DNA from: Chondrosia reniformis
Taxonomy: Eukaryota; Porifera; Demospongiae; Chondrillida; Chondrillidae
Reading direction: 5' to 3'
Assembly (NCBI GenBank): GCA_947172415.1
Contig: OX359194.1
Location: forward strand, 496,001-560,000
DNA length: 64,000 nucleotides
The notes under the pieces were generated by a model. It did not search any database. It was not told the origin of the DNA and saw nothing but the letters and a program-made list of their open reading frames with translations. The position numbers and the translations under genes were made by a program. The number at the start of each line of letters is the position of its first letter. Positions within the stretch are counted from its first letter, which is position 1. Below, piece after piece: positions 21,875 through 57,654 of the stretch.

Positions 21875-23600
21875 GTTAACATTATCAACTTTTATCTGCA
21901 GACATTTTTACATCTAGATATATATGGCCCTGCATTCATGGATCATTAACATTAATATTAGCATCTTATATATTGTAACTGCACTGCATTGGGGGGTAAC
22001 ATAAAATGCACTCTTTTACCAGCAAACCTGACATTGGGACATTGAGATCATCACATATAAAACAGGCCTGATGGCCAATTGGCCAATAATTGTTCAATGG
22101 TAATTACTTTGCTTCTATTCTGTAAAGTTCTTAATGAACTGAGGCTATTGTAACAAATATCATTCCCTGTCATAGGACAGTTTGAATTGCTTTGTACTAG
22201 ACCTGCCATTGTTCTTTGTTATTCCCCATAACTGTTCATAACAATAATCTGGACTAGAACATTCTAACAAAGTTCTTTAAGGAATATAGTCAATCACAAA
22301 TAATCTGAAAAGAGTACAAACTGAAATGCCCTATTAAAAGGTACCAGGCCCCAGGGCTTTACTTTAACTCATATTGGAACAAAGCTTAAGAAGACTATGA
22401 AACAAGCAGCTGTATACTATTATTATTGGCCTGGACTGATGTAGACAACTATAAGAACAATTCTTATCATTCTAGTCAGACTTGAGGAAAACATGCCTGA
22501 CATTTAAGAACAAAAAGTTCATACAACAAACCAAGTACAGATTACCATGGTTACATCTAAGTAACAAGATTACCATAGCAACAGCTGCAATCCATGCAAT
22601 CAATTCACGCTGCAACTAAACAATTAGAAAAATAACTTAGCTGGTAGTACAATGTCTTAATTTAAACTTTATAAAATAACTTTACAATTAATGATTCCCA
22701 TGTAACTATGAAATAATAGCATGCACTAATAGTACAATTCCTAAGTACCAAAACCTCACAGAGCTCTGCATGCAGCATTTCCCATCATCTTGCCCATTTA
22801 TTTGTCACTTTGTTGGTCACACTTATCATCCGAGATAATGTCCAGTGCATTCTGATAGCTGTAAAAACCCTATAAAGGAGCAACAAAAAGTGGTAAAATT
22901 AGACAAGACAAACAAGCACATATATACAAAGCTGCTAAAATGTGGTACATACCTTAAAGGGAACAATAAGGGAATCAAATAACTATAATTTTAAAGGCAA
23001 ACGTTTTCATCTTTGATAGCAACAACATTACTCGGTCGACTGCCATTTTGAATTGCGTATTCATTGATTCATTGCACATTTCTATTTGCTTTAGATTGTG
23101 GTAATCATCGAGCTTGCAATGCCCAATGAATAATAGACAGTTATGTTGCATGGAGACTTGCGTGCTTTATGATTAAAGTCGAACTAGATTTAGCTAGATG
23201 TGGATTCACAAATTGATTGAGCACGAGGGTTTAGCTTAGTGATTTTGAATGTTCTTGTGACGTTGTCCTGTGTTGTGCATGAAACATGCCAATTGATATC
23301 TCAATGCATGCGCTTGCAAGAGCTTGTGAAATAAAAGATCACTGCTGAAATAATCAATAATCCAAGGTTCATTAAGATATTGATAGTTTGTTTATTAATT
23401 AGGCACTTCTATTCTCATGGGGTCACTGGACATTTTATGATTTGCTTCGCTGGATAGCCATGAATGATTTCTATCCGATATTCAATAACAATAACAACTT
23501 ACTGAATAGGTCGGGTCATGTTCTACATGCACTCTATTGTTCTTAAACAAGATCTCGAAAACAATAAGCAAAATTTTGGTTCCGCCAAGTTCACGATGTT
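21875..23600. other. gene-poor AT-rich region with one possible terminal exon
   Basis: Mostly featureless. On the minus strand, tttttacag at about 22870 is followed by an open stretch encoding YQNALDIISDDKCDQQSDK and a TAA (about 22806-22865). A possible small exon ends at a gtatgt donor near 22952. The reading phase of the two does not join convincingly, so this is only a hint of an unrecognised gene. Confidence 0.25.
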
Positions 23601-23629
23601 TCCCGCCGACAATTTCTAATAAATAGACA

Positions 23630-24400
23630 AGGAAATTTTCAGTCTTTGGCCTCCGGGCTATCAACTCTGGAGGTCTACTCTGGTGTGGATCGATGCGAAA
23701 ACCGTGGTAGGAGCACGACCATGGTACCATGCGACAAAGGGTCATCGGTGTTCGTATAGTGGGGTGGTCTCTCTATCATGGGTTAGTGCCTGGAGATGTA
23801 TCTCACTATTAATCCTGCTTGTGTGTTAAATTGGCACTTGCGGATTCTTGCTATACGACCCGTACCTGGAGGAGCGTGGGTCCAGTGCCACTACGTAGTC
23901 GGTCAGGAACCCCTGTTGTAGGCTGCAGCTTCAGGTTGGTTTGGAAGGCGTTTGCATTTGAATTTGTATTCAGATTTTGTATCCATACATCAATACAGCA
24001 TTTCATTGTATATCATGTATTTTCAATTCTTTTCTTATAGTTCATTGAACTGATGGGTCCCTACTCTAAAGCGCCTGGCCGATCCCAATGAGCTAAAGTC
24101 TGTGTACAGTGTTCCCAAGCTACGTTGTGTGCACATGATGATTCTCATTGGTGGGAGTTTGTGGTCCGCCAGGGTCGGGCTTGTTCTGTCCGTAGCGTGA
24201 GGCAGTGCAGGACTAGTAACTGGTCACAGGTCGGTCAGGTACGCCGGACCGTTCCCGAGCAGCTTCTCTTACGACGCAAGTAGTGGAAGTGTCAAACAGA
24301 GTTGAGAAACCGGAGGCCTTTTGGGGCACGAAGTACTTCTACCTCCTCGTGGTGTGCCCTGGGGTCACTCAGTAAAGTGATGCGAAAAGAAGTACTGTTG
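23630..24400 (+). repeat. GC-rich repeat family, copy 1, intron-containing
   Basis: This GC-rich island in AT-rich DNA aligns by eye with the minus strand of 63.56-63.24 kb (first part) and 59.63-59.31 kb (second part). Shared words include GGTCCGCCAGGGTCGGG, CTAGTAACTGGTCACAGG, CGTGGTGTGCCC and GTCTTTGGCC. Between the parts sits a GT..AG interval (about 23935-24040) at the point where the other copy has a 3.6-kb interval. No long conserved frame is shared, so it may be a spliced non-coding RNA gene, a decayed gene or a transposon. Confidence 0.5.
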
Positions 24401-24749
24401 AACACTCAAAAGGAGAAGAAACAGCATGGTCTCTTTACAACCATGAAGAACTTGTTTAAGAACTACATTTTAACATTTTTTTTATTTTTAAACCATGTAC
24501 ATGTATATTTCAGAATTGTCAAACAAAAATTATATATCATTGTGCAGTGGTTATGGCAATCGTCGATAAAGAGGAATTCATATGAGATTGGTATATATAT
24601 AAATAAAATATAACCCAGCAATCGTATACGTATATATTTGCATTCATCTGCGTATAAACATTCAGTATACTCTTGTAAATTATTGCATAACAACTATTAT
24701 AAAGTGTTCCTTAGATTACCGCAATGTCATTCCTGCTGTAAGTAGGGCA

Positions 24750-24812
24750 GTGAAAAAAACAAAAAAGGAGAAAGGAAAAAAGAAAAAAGAAAAAGGAAAA
24801 AAGGAAATAGAG
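24750..24812 (+). repeat. A/G-rich simple repeat
   Basis: A purine-only run of AAAAAG/GGAAAA words. Nothing else is recognised between 24.4 and 25.29 kb. Confidence 0.7.
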
Positions 24813-25294
24813 ATGTATTCTGTATTATGATAGAAAGGGTATAGTGTGCCTAGTCCCTGCAAGGACTGCAACACTTCTATCTTGGTTGCATCATCCCTAT
24901 CATGATGCGCCCTAACAATGAATGTATTATTATAATTTTGATAATCAAAATGGAGATTATAAATAATATTACAATTTTGGATATATATGATAATTCATAA
25001 TAAATTACAGGGAAAAACTCAACTATATACAAAAAGTCTACTGTCACTTTAAAGATGGTTTGGTGAGAAAGAATAGAGAAGATATATTAACAGTCACTAT
25101 TTATACACTTTACATTGGTATAGTTACCATATAAAGTAGGACATATGCATACTAGGCTAATTAGTATAAACATTAGATTAAATGTGGAATGTCTGATTGG
25201 AGTGAAGTGGTTCAATTGGATGCATATTATTCGAGATATTTTTTCTTAATTTCAGAGAGCAGCTTCAGACTACAAAATTAGTGTGCAAGTCCCA

Positions 25295-25727
25295 TTAACC
25301 TGTAAAAAGATAGGAAACAGTTTCATATCAACACACTAAGACCCATGGTCTATAATCTGACACATGTATGCCTGGAAGTGCTGCACTATTGATGCAATGA
25401 AATGGCTCCAAGCAACAGAAATACATTAAAACAATTCTGAATAAAATTAAGTGCTACACATGCAGTGATCAAAAAGGCTATCATTAACTCAAAATTCAGC
25501 TCATCATGTATAACAGTTACTTTGATAATAATACAATTATAGCAGGACCTGATATTGTAATGGCTTAGAGGAAAAATCTAACGCAATACAATCAATGTGT
25601 AGCTTTCTCAGAAATGCATACACCCACATGTTAGCCTATAGGGGAACTAAACCTGACGAGAGCATGTTAGCTAACTCACTTATATTAGAGCCATCTGGAG
25701 TGCTAGTACCACTGGCTTGTTGAGAAT
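25295..25727 (-). other. candidate alternative C-terminal exons of the MRCK-like gene
   Basis: Exon 39 contains a strong internal donor (CCTG then gtgagg at 26353-26348). Joining it to 25727-25680 (acceptor ctacag, donor gtgagt) and then to 25299-25295 keeps frame. The C-terminus becomes PELP-DSQQASGTSTPDGSNIS, a 1554-aa product. The Ser/Thr-rich end resembles vertebrate MRCK tails in composition only. Alternatively exon 39 reads through to its own TAG at 26331. Confidence 0.45.
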
Positions 25728-26330
25728 CTGTAGAATAGTGTAAAACAGGTTTAGATGAAAGAACTAGATATCACTAATAATTTATCACTAAACTTAGTGT
25801 AAATGTTGATATACGTAGGCTAATGAAACCATAACAATATAGAAATTTCATCATTATTAAACTCTGGATATTACCCCTGCCCACTCATGTCTCCTGAGGA
25901 GCGCAATGAGCTAATGGGCGGAACCAAAGTTCGCTTGATAGGAACCAGAGTCTCCTCCTAGCCACTCAAAAAGATAGTTGAATATAGAATTAACATTAAC
26001 ATACATTAGTTTGATGTGCTATACATTAATGATTGTACATGATATTATACGAGCCTTCTTAGCTTCTCAGGCTCCAATGAACAACACTAAAGAGGACTTT
26101 TGGGAGATTGTATGGCAAGTGAAGCCAATCCCCGTAGGAATTGAATTGTCTGATTGTTAGATTAGATTGTACAACTTTTTTAATCTGATGACACAGAAAG
26201 ACATTAGCAAGTCAGTCAGTCGACTACAAATGTTTAGTGGGAGCAACAATTTATTATTAATCATATTTCATATATTATTACACAGTCAAGCACATGCACC
26301 ACAAGCAATGAAGAAAGTGAGTAGCTACTA

Positions 26331-50011
<23,681 letters not shown>

Positions 50012-50344
50012 CGCCAAGGTGTATCGGCGAGGTACAACCCCTTCACTAGGTAAGATTACTTAGGAATGCGTTCAAGATGGCTCGATTACGTCACTCCTCC
50101 GCTAACGGAGTCTCTCTAGGATAGCCCCTTCCTCGCTCCATCTCTCACCAACTCCCACGCTTACCGTATATGAAAATACAAGCAACTACATTCATGCCAA
50201 TTAGCATTAATTAATGCTACCTATCACTGATCTATGACAAACGAATAGTATTCTGTTAATAAAAACAATTTCCACATACATGTAGGTCTTACATAAACTT
50301 GGTTCATACTGAAATGAAATAAAATACAAGAAAATCTTAATTCA
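50012..50344. other. MRCK upstream / GT32 downstream gap
   Basis: Moderately GC-richer DNA (50020-50170) just upstream of the MRCK start fits a promoter and 5' UTR. No gene is seen. Confidence 0.5.
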
Positions 50345-51812
50345 TTATTTGACAGAAAAATCACTGTAACAGTATTTGCCATTAAATTGCTCTTCATTAA
50401 AAGTACTCGGAAGAGAGAGTCTCACCGCATTAGCTACTATACTCTCACTTTTAGAAATCCATTCATAATTATCTAAAAGTTTCAAATAATTTCTCTTTGA
50501 AGACACACTGTTAAATAAATGGATGCCATAGACATCAGACAGCTTGAAGCCAGATATTGATTTGATATCCTTAGAAAATAAAACTTTCAGTCCAACAGAA
50601 GTTCCATTAAAAGGACAAAAACTATTAGCATGATCAAGCACCTTTAGTCCTTCAAATAAAGAGCTTTCTTCTTCAACAATTTTTTTAAGAGTTGTAGATG
50701 AGTGCTTATGCCAAGATCCATCAAAATTTCTACACTGCGTCAGAGCAAAGAAGCACTCAAAACAACTATATCTGGGAGAGATTCGTCCTCCGCTAAACAC
50801 CATACCATTGTCACGTCTGGTTAGAACTACTTGATGACGATCAAAGAGGTTCTCAAATGACTTTACCACTATAATATCAAGATCAAGGTATATACCTCCA
50901 ATGTAGTATAACAAAAATGGACGAATAAAATCACTTAGATGTGCCAACTGGGTGACGTGTTCTCCATTTAATGTTTCAGTCCAAAATTCTTTGGATACCA
51001 CAATGTGACGGACAAGTGGTGCAATCTGTTGCCACCAGCAACCATCCAACTCTGTCAAACTATACATGTATATAATGTCAGGTCTAATAAACTTGTAAAC
51101 TGACAGGACTGAGACCCAGTTGAGAAAAGTAAAGTTGGAATCAAGCTTTGTAAAGTGAACAATTCTGGATGTGTATCCCTCTTCATTTCTGCATACCTCA
51201 CCACAATTATCTTTCCATTTTCCACACATGCTTCCATTTTTAAGGAGCTGAGTTACATCAACCTTTAAAATAACAAAGATATATATGAATGATATATACA
51301 AAATCACTGGGAGATATTACGCCTGACCAACCAAGTGACTGAAGTCTGATCTTGGTTGGGAGAGACTGTATAGGAATATATGGTAACCAGTGATCAGTCA
51401 TCCAGATCATATAAAACGGTTATCGAATTTGCGAAATAAACCAATTTTTTACAGTTAGTTACTTTCCTTAGGTCACTTGGTAACTTACATCACATCACAC
51501 TAGCTGTGGCTGTATTGAATTATGAATATTCCATATACCCATAATACCTATATGTATCTGGTTCCGCCCATTAACATATACAGTTCCGCCCTCTTGCCGA
51601 GCTAATAGCTAACTATTAACCTCTTTCTCTTTAGTGTTTACGCTGACTCGACTTAGCAAGGAGCTCCGACTGGTAGGCGTGCCTGAAGAGATGGTCTGAT
51701 TGTCGTCGTCAAGCAGGAACTTAACGATCGCCACCAGCAGGACCAACCAAAGTAGTATCTTGGTCCGCTTTGTGAAGAGACGTTTCATTATAGAATTTTG
51801 AACAACTTGCAT
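50345..51812 (-). CDS. GT32-family glycosyltransferase (A4GALT/A4GNT-like), two exons, 369 aa
   Basis: Exon 1 is 51812-51621 (64 codons, ending at a gttaat donor) and exon 2 is 51262-50345, joined in phase 0. Residues about 1-35 give a short basic cytosolic end plus a signal-anchor helix (KILLWLVLLVAIVKFLL), typical of a Golgi type II protein. The catalytic part has the DxD-type motif GGIYLDLDIIVV (D191, D193), preceded by HLSDFIRPFLLYYIGG, the hallmark of GT32 sugar transferases. Conserved Cys occur in CGKWKDNCGEVC and the C-terminal KYCYSDFS. Relatives add alpha-1,4-Gal or alpha-1,4-GlcNAc to glycolipids or glycoproteins; donor and acceptor cannot be told here. The stem region is short. Confidence 0.9.
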
Positions 51813-52685
51813 TGATTTATTGATCAGGTTTCAAATGATCGAGAGTCATCAAGATAGAATGTGCAGGTCAATGTGCAAGACTCTCGGACTTCCGCCATCT
51901 TGCTATCCGTAAGCTCCCATGCATTAGACCTATACGTAGGTCATGTTTCAGTTTCAAGCAACAAATTTATTTTGAATTATTGGAATACATACAACTTTAA
52001 GTTACTGAATATACACTATAAGTACCTAGAATCACAACAGACTAAGTAAAAACCTAATAAAACACCTCAAGTACAATGTTACTTCTCATACGAATTGTGC
52101 TAATTTATTTGTTAATTGTTAAGTTATTCAAACTTGTCTAATGAACTATATGAATGTATTAATGTATCTTATGATCACATCTCACATCTCACATCTCTCT
52201 ATTGTTTTGTATTTGATCAATCATTGATGATTTGGCTCGTATATAAAAAAGGAAAAATTATTCTATAATCCAATAAATAATATATACTATGCAAATTCAC
52301 CTAAGTGTACACTGTGTGTGTCTACCATTCTACAACAGACACTAAATTATAATAACAGTAGTACAATGAATTTTGAAAGTGAATTTGAACCATACCACTT
52401 AGCTATACACAAGTGTGAATTGACTTAAAAAGAACTACATATACTATGCATATACAAATATATGAATTTTTACCATAATAATAATAATAATGATTTTTAT
52501 TAATGTGACATGCTATTCTGAAAAAAAGATCAGTCAGAAATAGCCCAACCCATGGTGGGTTTACAAGTCACTAGCAGGGGGTATACATTTCCAGGGCCAT
52601 GCAGGGAGGGTGTATGTATTACAAAACCTTTATGGAACAAAAATTAGTGAGAATGAGTGAGAGATTTACGATGAATGTACATACT
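51813..52685. other. intergenic AT-rich region
   Basis: GT32 upstream flank. No gene is seen. An (AAT)n-like run occurs near 52480-52500. Confidence 0.5.
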
Positions 52686-52916
52686 TTAAATATAATTTGA
52701 GATCTTTTGATTTGGGTATGTTAGGATGAAGTGTTTTTTTTGGATACTTGGGTAAGAGTAGAAGTTAGGGGATAAAAGTGAGCATTCAGCAAAAAGATTA
52801 CATCTTATATGATTGAAAGCTGGACAGGTTGTAATAAAATGAGTGGAGTCCTCTATTGCACCACAGTTACACAGCTGGCAAATCCTGCTCTCCAGATCAA
52901 CCTTAGGGTGTCTCAA
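52686..52916 (-). pseudogene. 3' remnant of a non-LTR retrotransposon
   Basis: A 76-codon open frame reads CQLCNCGAIEDSTHFITTCP followed by F..IR. This Cys/His pattern is like the zinc-knuckle (zf-RVT type) at the end of reverse-transcriptase ORFs in many LINEs. No RT domain or 5' part is present, so it is a 5'-truncated copy. Confidence 0.6.
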
Positions 52917-53434
52917 AAGTCCATATATATAGATTAGTATTATAATAAGGGCTATTAATTGTACAAATACAAAATGGATCTAGCTACACTTTTATTGGCT
53001 TCTGTTTGATACAGGTTCTGAGTCCTTATATTCACTTTCTTATATCATAATTAATTAAATTTCTACTCATGATTTCTGAATTCATGTAAGGTATAAGACT
53101 ATTCTTCAGACATGCACTCTCTTAATTAAAATATCATGGTGTAACAATTATATTTAACTATACAAACCAATGGTTTATAAAGAGGAAAAGTCCGTATATA
53201 TATAGTAGCTAATTAAACAAGGACAAAAATCAACTCCTATAGTTTTAGAAGGTTTCAGGTTAGTCGTGTCTGTGACTAATTGATCAGTGTTCGCAACAGC
53301 TTCTTCTACGTTTTCTTTGAAGCTAAACAAGTGGATCCGATCAACAAAGATCGAATTAATATTTCATTCGTATCTATTTTGAAGTTGATCGAGAAGTAGT
53401 TTTTCTACTGAGTGGATTAGCAGAGTAGTTGGAA
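52917..53434. other. GPCR upstream region
   Basis: AT-rich, no gene. It includes the presumptive promoter of the plus-strand receptor. Confidence 0.4.
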
Positions 53435-54502
53435 ATGTTTAATTTATCAGAAAACGTATCCGCGGTAACTAATCGCACTGGTCCGCCAATTGCTTCCATC
53501 ATATGTGGCTGGATTACCCTAATGGTTTTGATATTCCCCGCTTTGGTACTCAGCATCGTCACTTGTCTCTCTTCCTTCAACGAAAAGAGCCTTCCGAAGG
53601 TTATACGTATAACTATAGTCAACATACTTGCAGCCTGCTTAACCGTCGGGGTGTCAGGCGCTATGAAGAACATAGCCGTCCTTATCGTTGGATATAACGA
53701 CTCTATCCCAAAAAGTGACGTTTTTTGTCGTTTCTTCACTTGGATTTATCTGGCTGGAGTTGCCGGGAGGCTGACGTTTATGGCCTTGCTAGCCATTTCT
53801 GTTTTTGTTCTAATTAGAAGCGGAAAATCCAAGAAGTACAAAATTATACTACTGGTTACAGTCGTGTTCGTATGGCTATTCATACTGTTGTACTCTAGCT
53901 CCGTATTTTCTGAGAGTGTACTCAAAGTCTTTCATATTGAAGATACAACGTGTTCACCTCGTCTTAATCGAACATTTGCTGGCTATCTCATGCTGCTCGG
54001 ATATTTCATTATGTTTGCTATCATCTCCTATGCAATTACAATTGTAGTTGCCGTGCAGGGCATACGTTTCGTTAAACGCCATATTGTGACTGAGGATTCT
54101 GGGCCTAAAAAGGCCCTTACAAAATTTTGTCTTTTCCTGTTGTTTGGGAACACTATTAGTCTGCTTGGACAAGTAGTGCCAATTGTGGTGGCAACTTTGA
54201 ATATTCAAGGCAATGTGGGTAGTGAGATCACTGCTCAGTACATTCAATCATTGGTAATCTACACCTCCCTATATCCAACTCCACTGCTGATAATCATATA
54301 TTTCAGCCCAATTAGAAGAAAAATCATCAGAATTATAAGCTGCGGACGCTTATATAAGATACCTGAGAAGAGAGAGAAGATTGCTTCTGGACAAATTCTC
54401 AGTGGTACTCAGCACTCGACTCTTCCTGCACATCCAGTCAGTCATGGCCACAATAATGGTAACACGGATACATTGAAAAGCTTGCCAAGAGAGAAGATAT
54501 GA
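53435..54502 (+). CDS. seven-transmembrane GPCR, single exon, 355 aa
   Basis: The ATG at 53435 is chosen; the frame opens two codons earlier with TTG. A short N-terminus carries N-glycosylation sequons (NLS, NVS, NRT). Seven hydrophobic helices follow: TM1 near SIICGWITLMVLIF, TM2 near IVNILAACLTVGV, TM3 near WIYLAGVAGRLTFMALLAI, TM4 near IILLVTVVFVWLFILL, TM5 near GYLMLLGYFIMFAIISYAI, TM6 near FCLFLLFGNTISLLG and TM7 ending YPTPLLIIIYFSPIRRK. Cys in the TM3 start (VFCRFF) and the second loop (TTCSP) could form the usual disulfide. There is no DRY motif after TM3; TM7 has YPTPLLIIIY where NPxxY is expected. It is probably a lineage-specific rhodopsin-like receptor; ligand unknown. It is the only plus-strand gene in the window. 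Confidence 0.88.
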   Translation: MFNLSENVSAVTNRTGPPIASIICGWITLMVLIFPALVLSIVTCLSSFNEKSLPKVIRITIVNILAACLTVGVSGAMKNIAVLIVGYNDSIPKSDVFCRFFTWIYLAGVAGRLTFMALLAISVFVLIRSGKSKKYKIILLVTVVFVWLFILLYSSSVFSESVLKVFHIEDTTCSPRLNRTFAGYLMLLGYFIMFAIISYAITIVVAVQGIRFVKRHIVTEDSGPKKALTKFCLFLLFGNTISLLGQVVPIVVATLNIQGNVGSEITAQYIQSLVIYTSLYPTPLLIIIYFSPIRRKIIRIISCGRLYKIPEKREKIASGQILSGTQHSTLPAHPVSHGHNNGNTDTLKSLPREKI

Positions 54503-55526
54503 AGCCAACTACGTATACATAATACACATGCATGTTACACTTTGCACAATTGTATGCAAATTAATCTTACCAATTTTATCTTGCTCCACCCTTATAAATA
54601 TCATTGCTCTTGTTTGATATAATTAATATTATAATGAAAGCAAAATGGAAACATTATCCTTATCATAATTATAATATGTATGCCTATGGGTACCTACATA
54701 CAGTGACATATTGTGATTAATTATAAGGATTATTCATTTAGCAAGGTTGACAATACATAATTGAATGTCCATGCATGCTTTCAAATTTTAACGACATGGT
54801 TTCAGATAATGCTTATCTTAGCTTTTATACAGAGTTACAACCTGTTTATATTGATTGATTGATAATATGAAAGGGTTTTCCTCATTCTAAGGAACACAAG
54901 TTTTAACTTCAAAGGCATGCAGTAATTATATGTAGGAGTCGGGTGCTTTTCATGTCTTGCATTTTAGTAATTAATTGTTATCACATATAGGAATGTATTA
55001 GTTTAAGATGCTATCTATTGGCTATATATTATATATATGTAACATAAACCACATGAAAATGTATTGGGTCATTACACTGCATGCCTATATATTTTGTCTT
55101 CACATACAATTTTTACATTTTGAGAAAACCAAAGCTCCCGTCACTACTGAAGTGCCAAAGCGCCCACCACTACCGAAGTGACCACCAAAATGGTTTCTGC
55201 CAAATGACAAGTTGTACTCTGTCAATATGAGAAATCGTGGAGGGACTGTTATACGCAGTTTCCTTGGTTACCTGTACCCTTGGACCCCCTGGCCCCCTGG
55301 ACCCCTGGACCCCTTGGCCCAGGGACCAAAGAATGCATCCTCGTCTGTATGTGGGTAACAGTCAGGGTGGTAAGAGTTATACATCAGGTGAAGGGCCTCA
55401 CAGCAGAACCATCATTCAAGGAAATACTATGACTACATTGTGGTCAACCTATTTTCCCATGAATATCATTATGGAAGATTTGAAGGGAATTGTCAACTTA
55501 AGACTAAATTTTAGTCTCTATACATA
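54503..55526. other. intergenic region between GPCR and fucosyltransferase copies
   Basis: No gene is seen. A short C-rich repeat (CTGGACCCC words) occurs at 55265-55325. Confidence 0.5.
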
Positions 55527-57654
55527 CTGATAGGAACCTGTACAAAATAGAAAATCTATCCTTAAGTTATGTACCTTCTATATTTTTTACATATAAGTTA
55601 CAAACAATGACTTAACCAATAACATTTATATATAGTACTGTATGACAATATCAGATCGTCTGTTAAGAAGATCATTGGAGTATATACAAATGTATATTGT
55701 TTATAACTTTGTCCGCATCTTTTCATGTGCCACCTTGCATAATGCACATAAATATTGCTTGGGAAAATATTTTGAGGATAGATTCACCGGACATAACTTC
55801 CTTTGATGCTCTCTTGTTTTTTCCCAGTCAAAGTTACTCGTGTGATATATGAAATATTCATCTTGTGCATCCACCCTCTTCAGATACCGAGCCAGATCAA
55901 GTGGCCCTCTGTATTTCTGGGGGTCTATAATAGTGTGGTTGCCAGGCAACCAGTTGTAGGTTTCAGCTGGTCCCCAATACACGGGAATAGCACCTGATTC
56001 GTAGGCCATTGTCAGCTTCTCAGTGATGTAATCTGGTGTGATGGTGTTCTCCAACTGCAGGAACATGCGATACTGTCTACCCAATTCGACACCATTTGCA
56101 TACCGAGACACGTGTTCTCGACTGTCATTCTCACGAAATGAATTCTTTAGGCATCTCCCATAAGAATCAATATGTACGTGTTCCATCAACTCCTTTATAT
56201 ATTGAATTCTCCACTCAAACGCGCAGTCGCTGAGGAGGAGGAGAATCCCTGTTCTATTTTCAGGTTTTATTTCTTTCCGGTTCGGTTGGAGAAAAGTACA
56301 CATATCTGATATTAGGACGTCAGACGATGGGTGGTAATCCATCCGGATATCCGCATCTTCCAGCAAACGGAATCTTTCTTTCGGTAGCCTAGTTTCAGCC
56401 TCAGTATTAATCGCTGCTAGTAGCTGCTCCTTGGAAGGGTCACGATACAGTTCTAACAGATTGATAATGTCTTGACTCCACACAGAGAAGAACAGAACAT
56501 TGGCTTTTCTGTGGTCAGTGTGTTGAAACTCGCAATTAAAATCTTTAAAGTTGCAATCTGACATGCCTCTCTCCTCGGCCATATCAAATGCTGATAGGAA
56601 CCTGTACAAAATAGAAAATCTATCCTTAAGTTATGTACCTTCTATATTTTTTACATATAAGTTACAAACAATGACTTAACCAATAACATTTATATATAGT
56701 ACTGTATGACAATATCAGATCGTCTGTTAAGAAGATCATTGGAGTATATACAAATGTATATTGTTTATAACTTTGTCCGCATCTTTTCATGTGCCACCTT
56801 GCATAATGCACATAAATATTGCTTGGGAAAATATTTTGAGGATAGATTCACCGGACATAACTTCCTTTGATGCTCTCTTGTTTTTTCCCAGTCAAAGTTA
56901 CTCGTGTGATATATGAAATATTCATCTTGTGCATCCACCCTCTTCAGATACCGAGCCAGATCAAGTGGCCCTCTGTATTTCTGGGGGTCTATAATAGTGT
57001 GGTTGCCAGGCAACCAGTTGTAGGTTTCAGCTGGTCCCCAATACACGGGAATAGCACCTGATTCGTAGGCCATTGTCAGCTTCTCAGTGATGTAATCTGG
57101 TGTGATGGTGTTCTCCAACTGCAGGAACATGCGATACTGTCTACCCAATTCGACACCATTTGCATACCGAGACACGTGTTCTCGACTGTCATTCTCACGA
57201 AATGAATTCTTTAGGCATCTCCCATAAGAATCAATATGTACGTGTTCCATCAACTCCTTTATATATTGAATTCTCCACTCAAACGCGCAGTCGCTGAGGA
57301 GGAGGAGAATCCCTGTTCTATTTTCAGGTTTTATTTCTTTCCGGTTCGGTTGGAGAAAAGTACACATATCTGATATTAGGACGTCAGACGATGGGTGGTA
57401 ATCCATCCGGATATCCGCATCTTCCAGCAAACGGAATCTTTCTTTCGGTAGCCTAGTTTCAGCCTCAGTATTAATCGCTGCTAGTAGCTGCTCCTTGGAA
57501 GGGTCACGATACAGTTCTAACAGATTGATAATGTCTTGACTCCACACAGAGAAGAACAGAACATTGGCTTTTCTGTGGTCAGTGTGTTGAAACTCGCAAT
57601 TAAAATCTTTAAAGTTGCAATCTGACATGCCTCTCTCCTCGGCCATATCAAATG
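55527..57654. repeat. 1064-bp tandem segmental duplication
   Basis: 55527-56590 and 56591-57654 appear identical by eye, with CTGA at each left edge. The unit covers most of the fucosyltransferase coding region plus its 3' flank. Confidence 0.9.
55701..56590 (-). pseudogene. N-terminally truncated GT10 fucosyltransferase duplicate
   Basis: This encodes the same residues as the full gene from AFDMAEERG onward to the C-terminus, without frameshift, but lacks the first 81 residues with the membrane anchor. The upstream sequence is the 3' flank of the intact copy. A weak acceptor-like TTTGTACAG precedes it. As it stands it would lack Golgi targeting, unless spliced to the upstream copy. Confidence 0.8.

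Noticed and set aside
53374-53739. 121-codon antisense frame
   Set aside because: Shadow of the GPCR gene.
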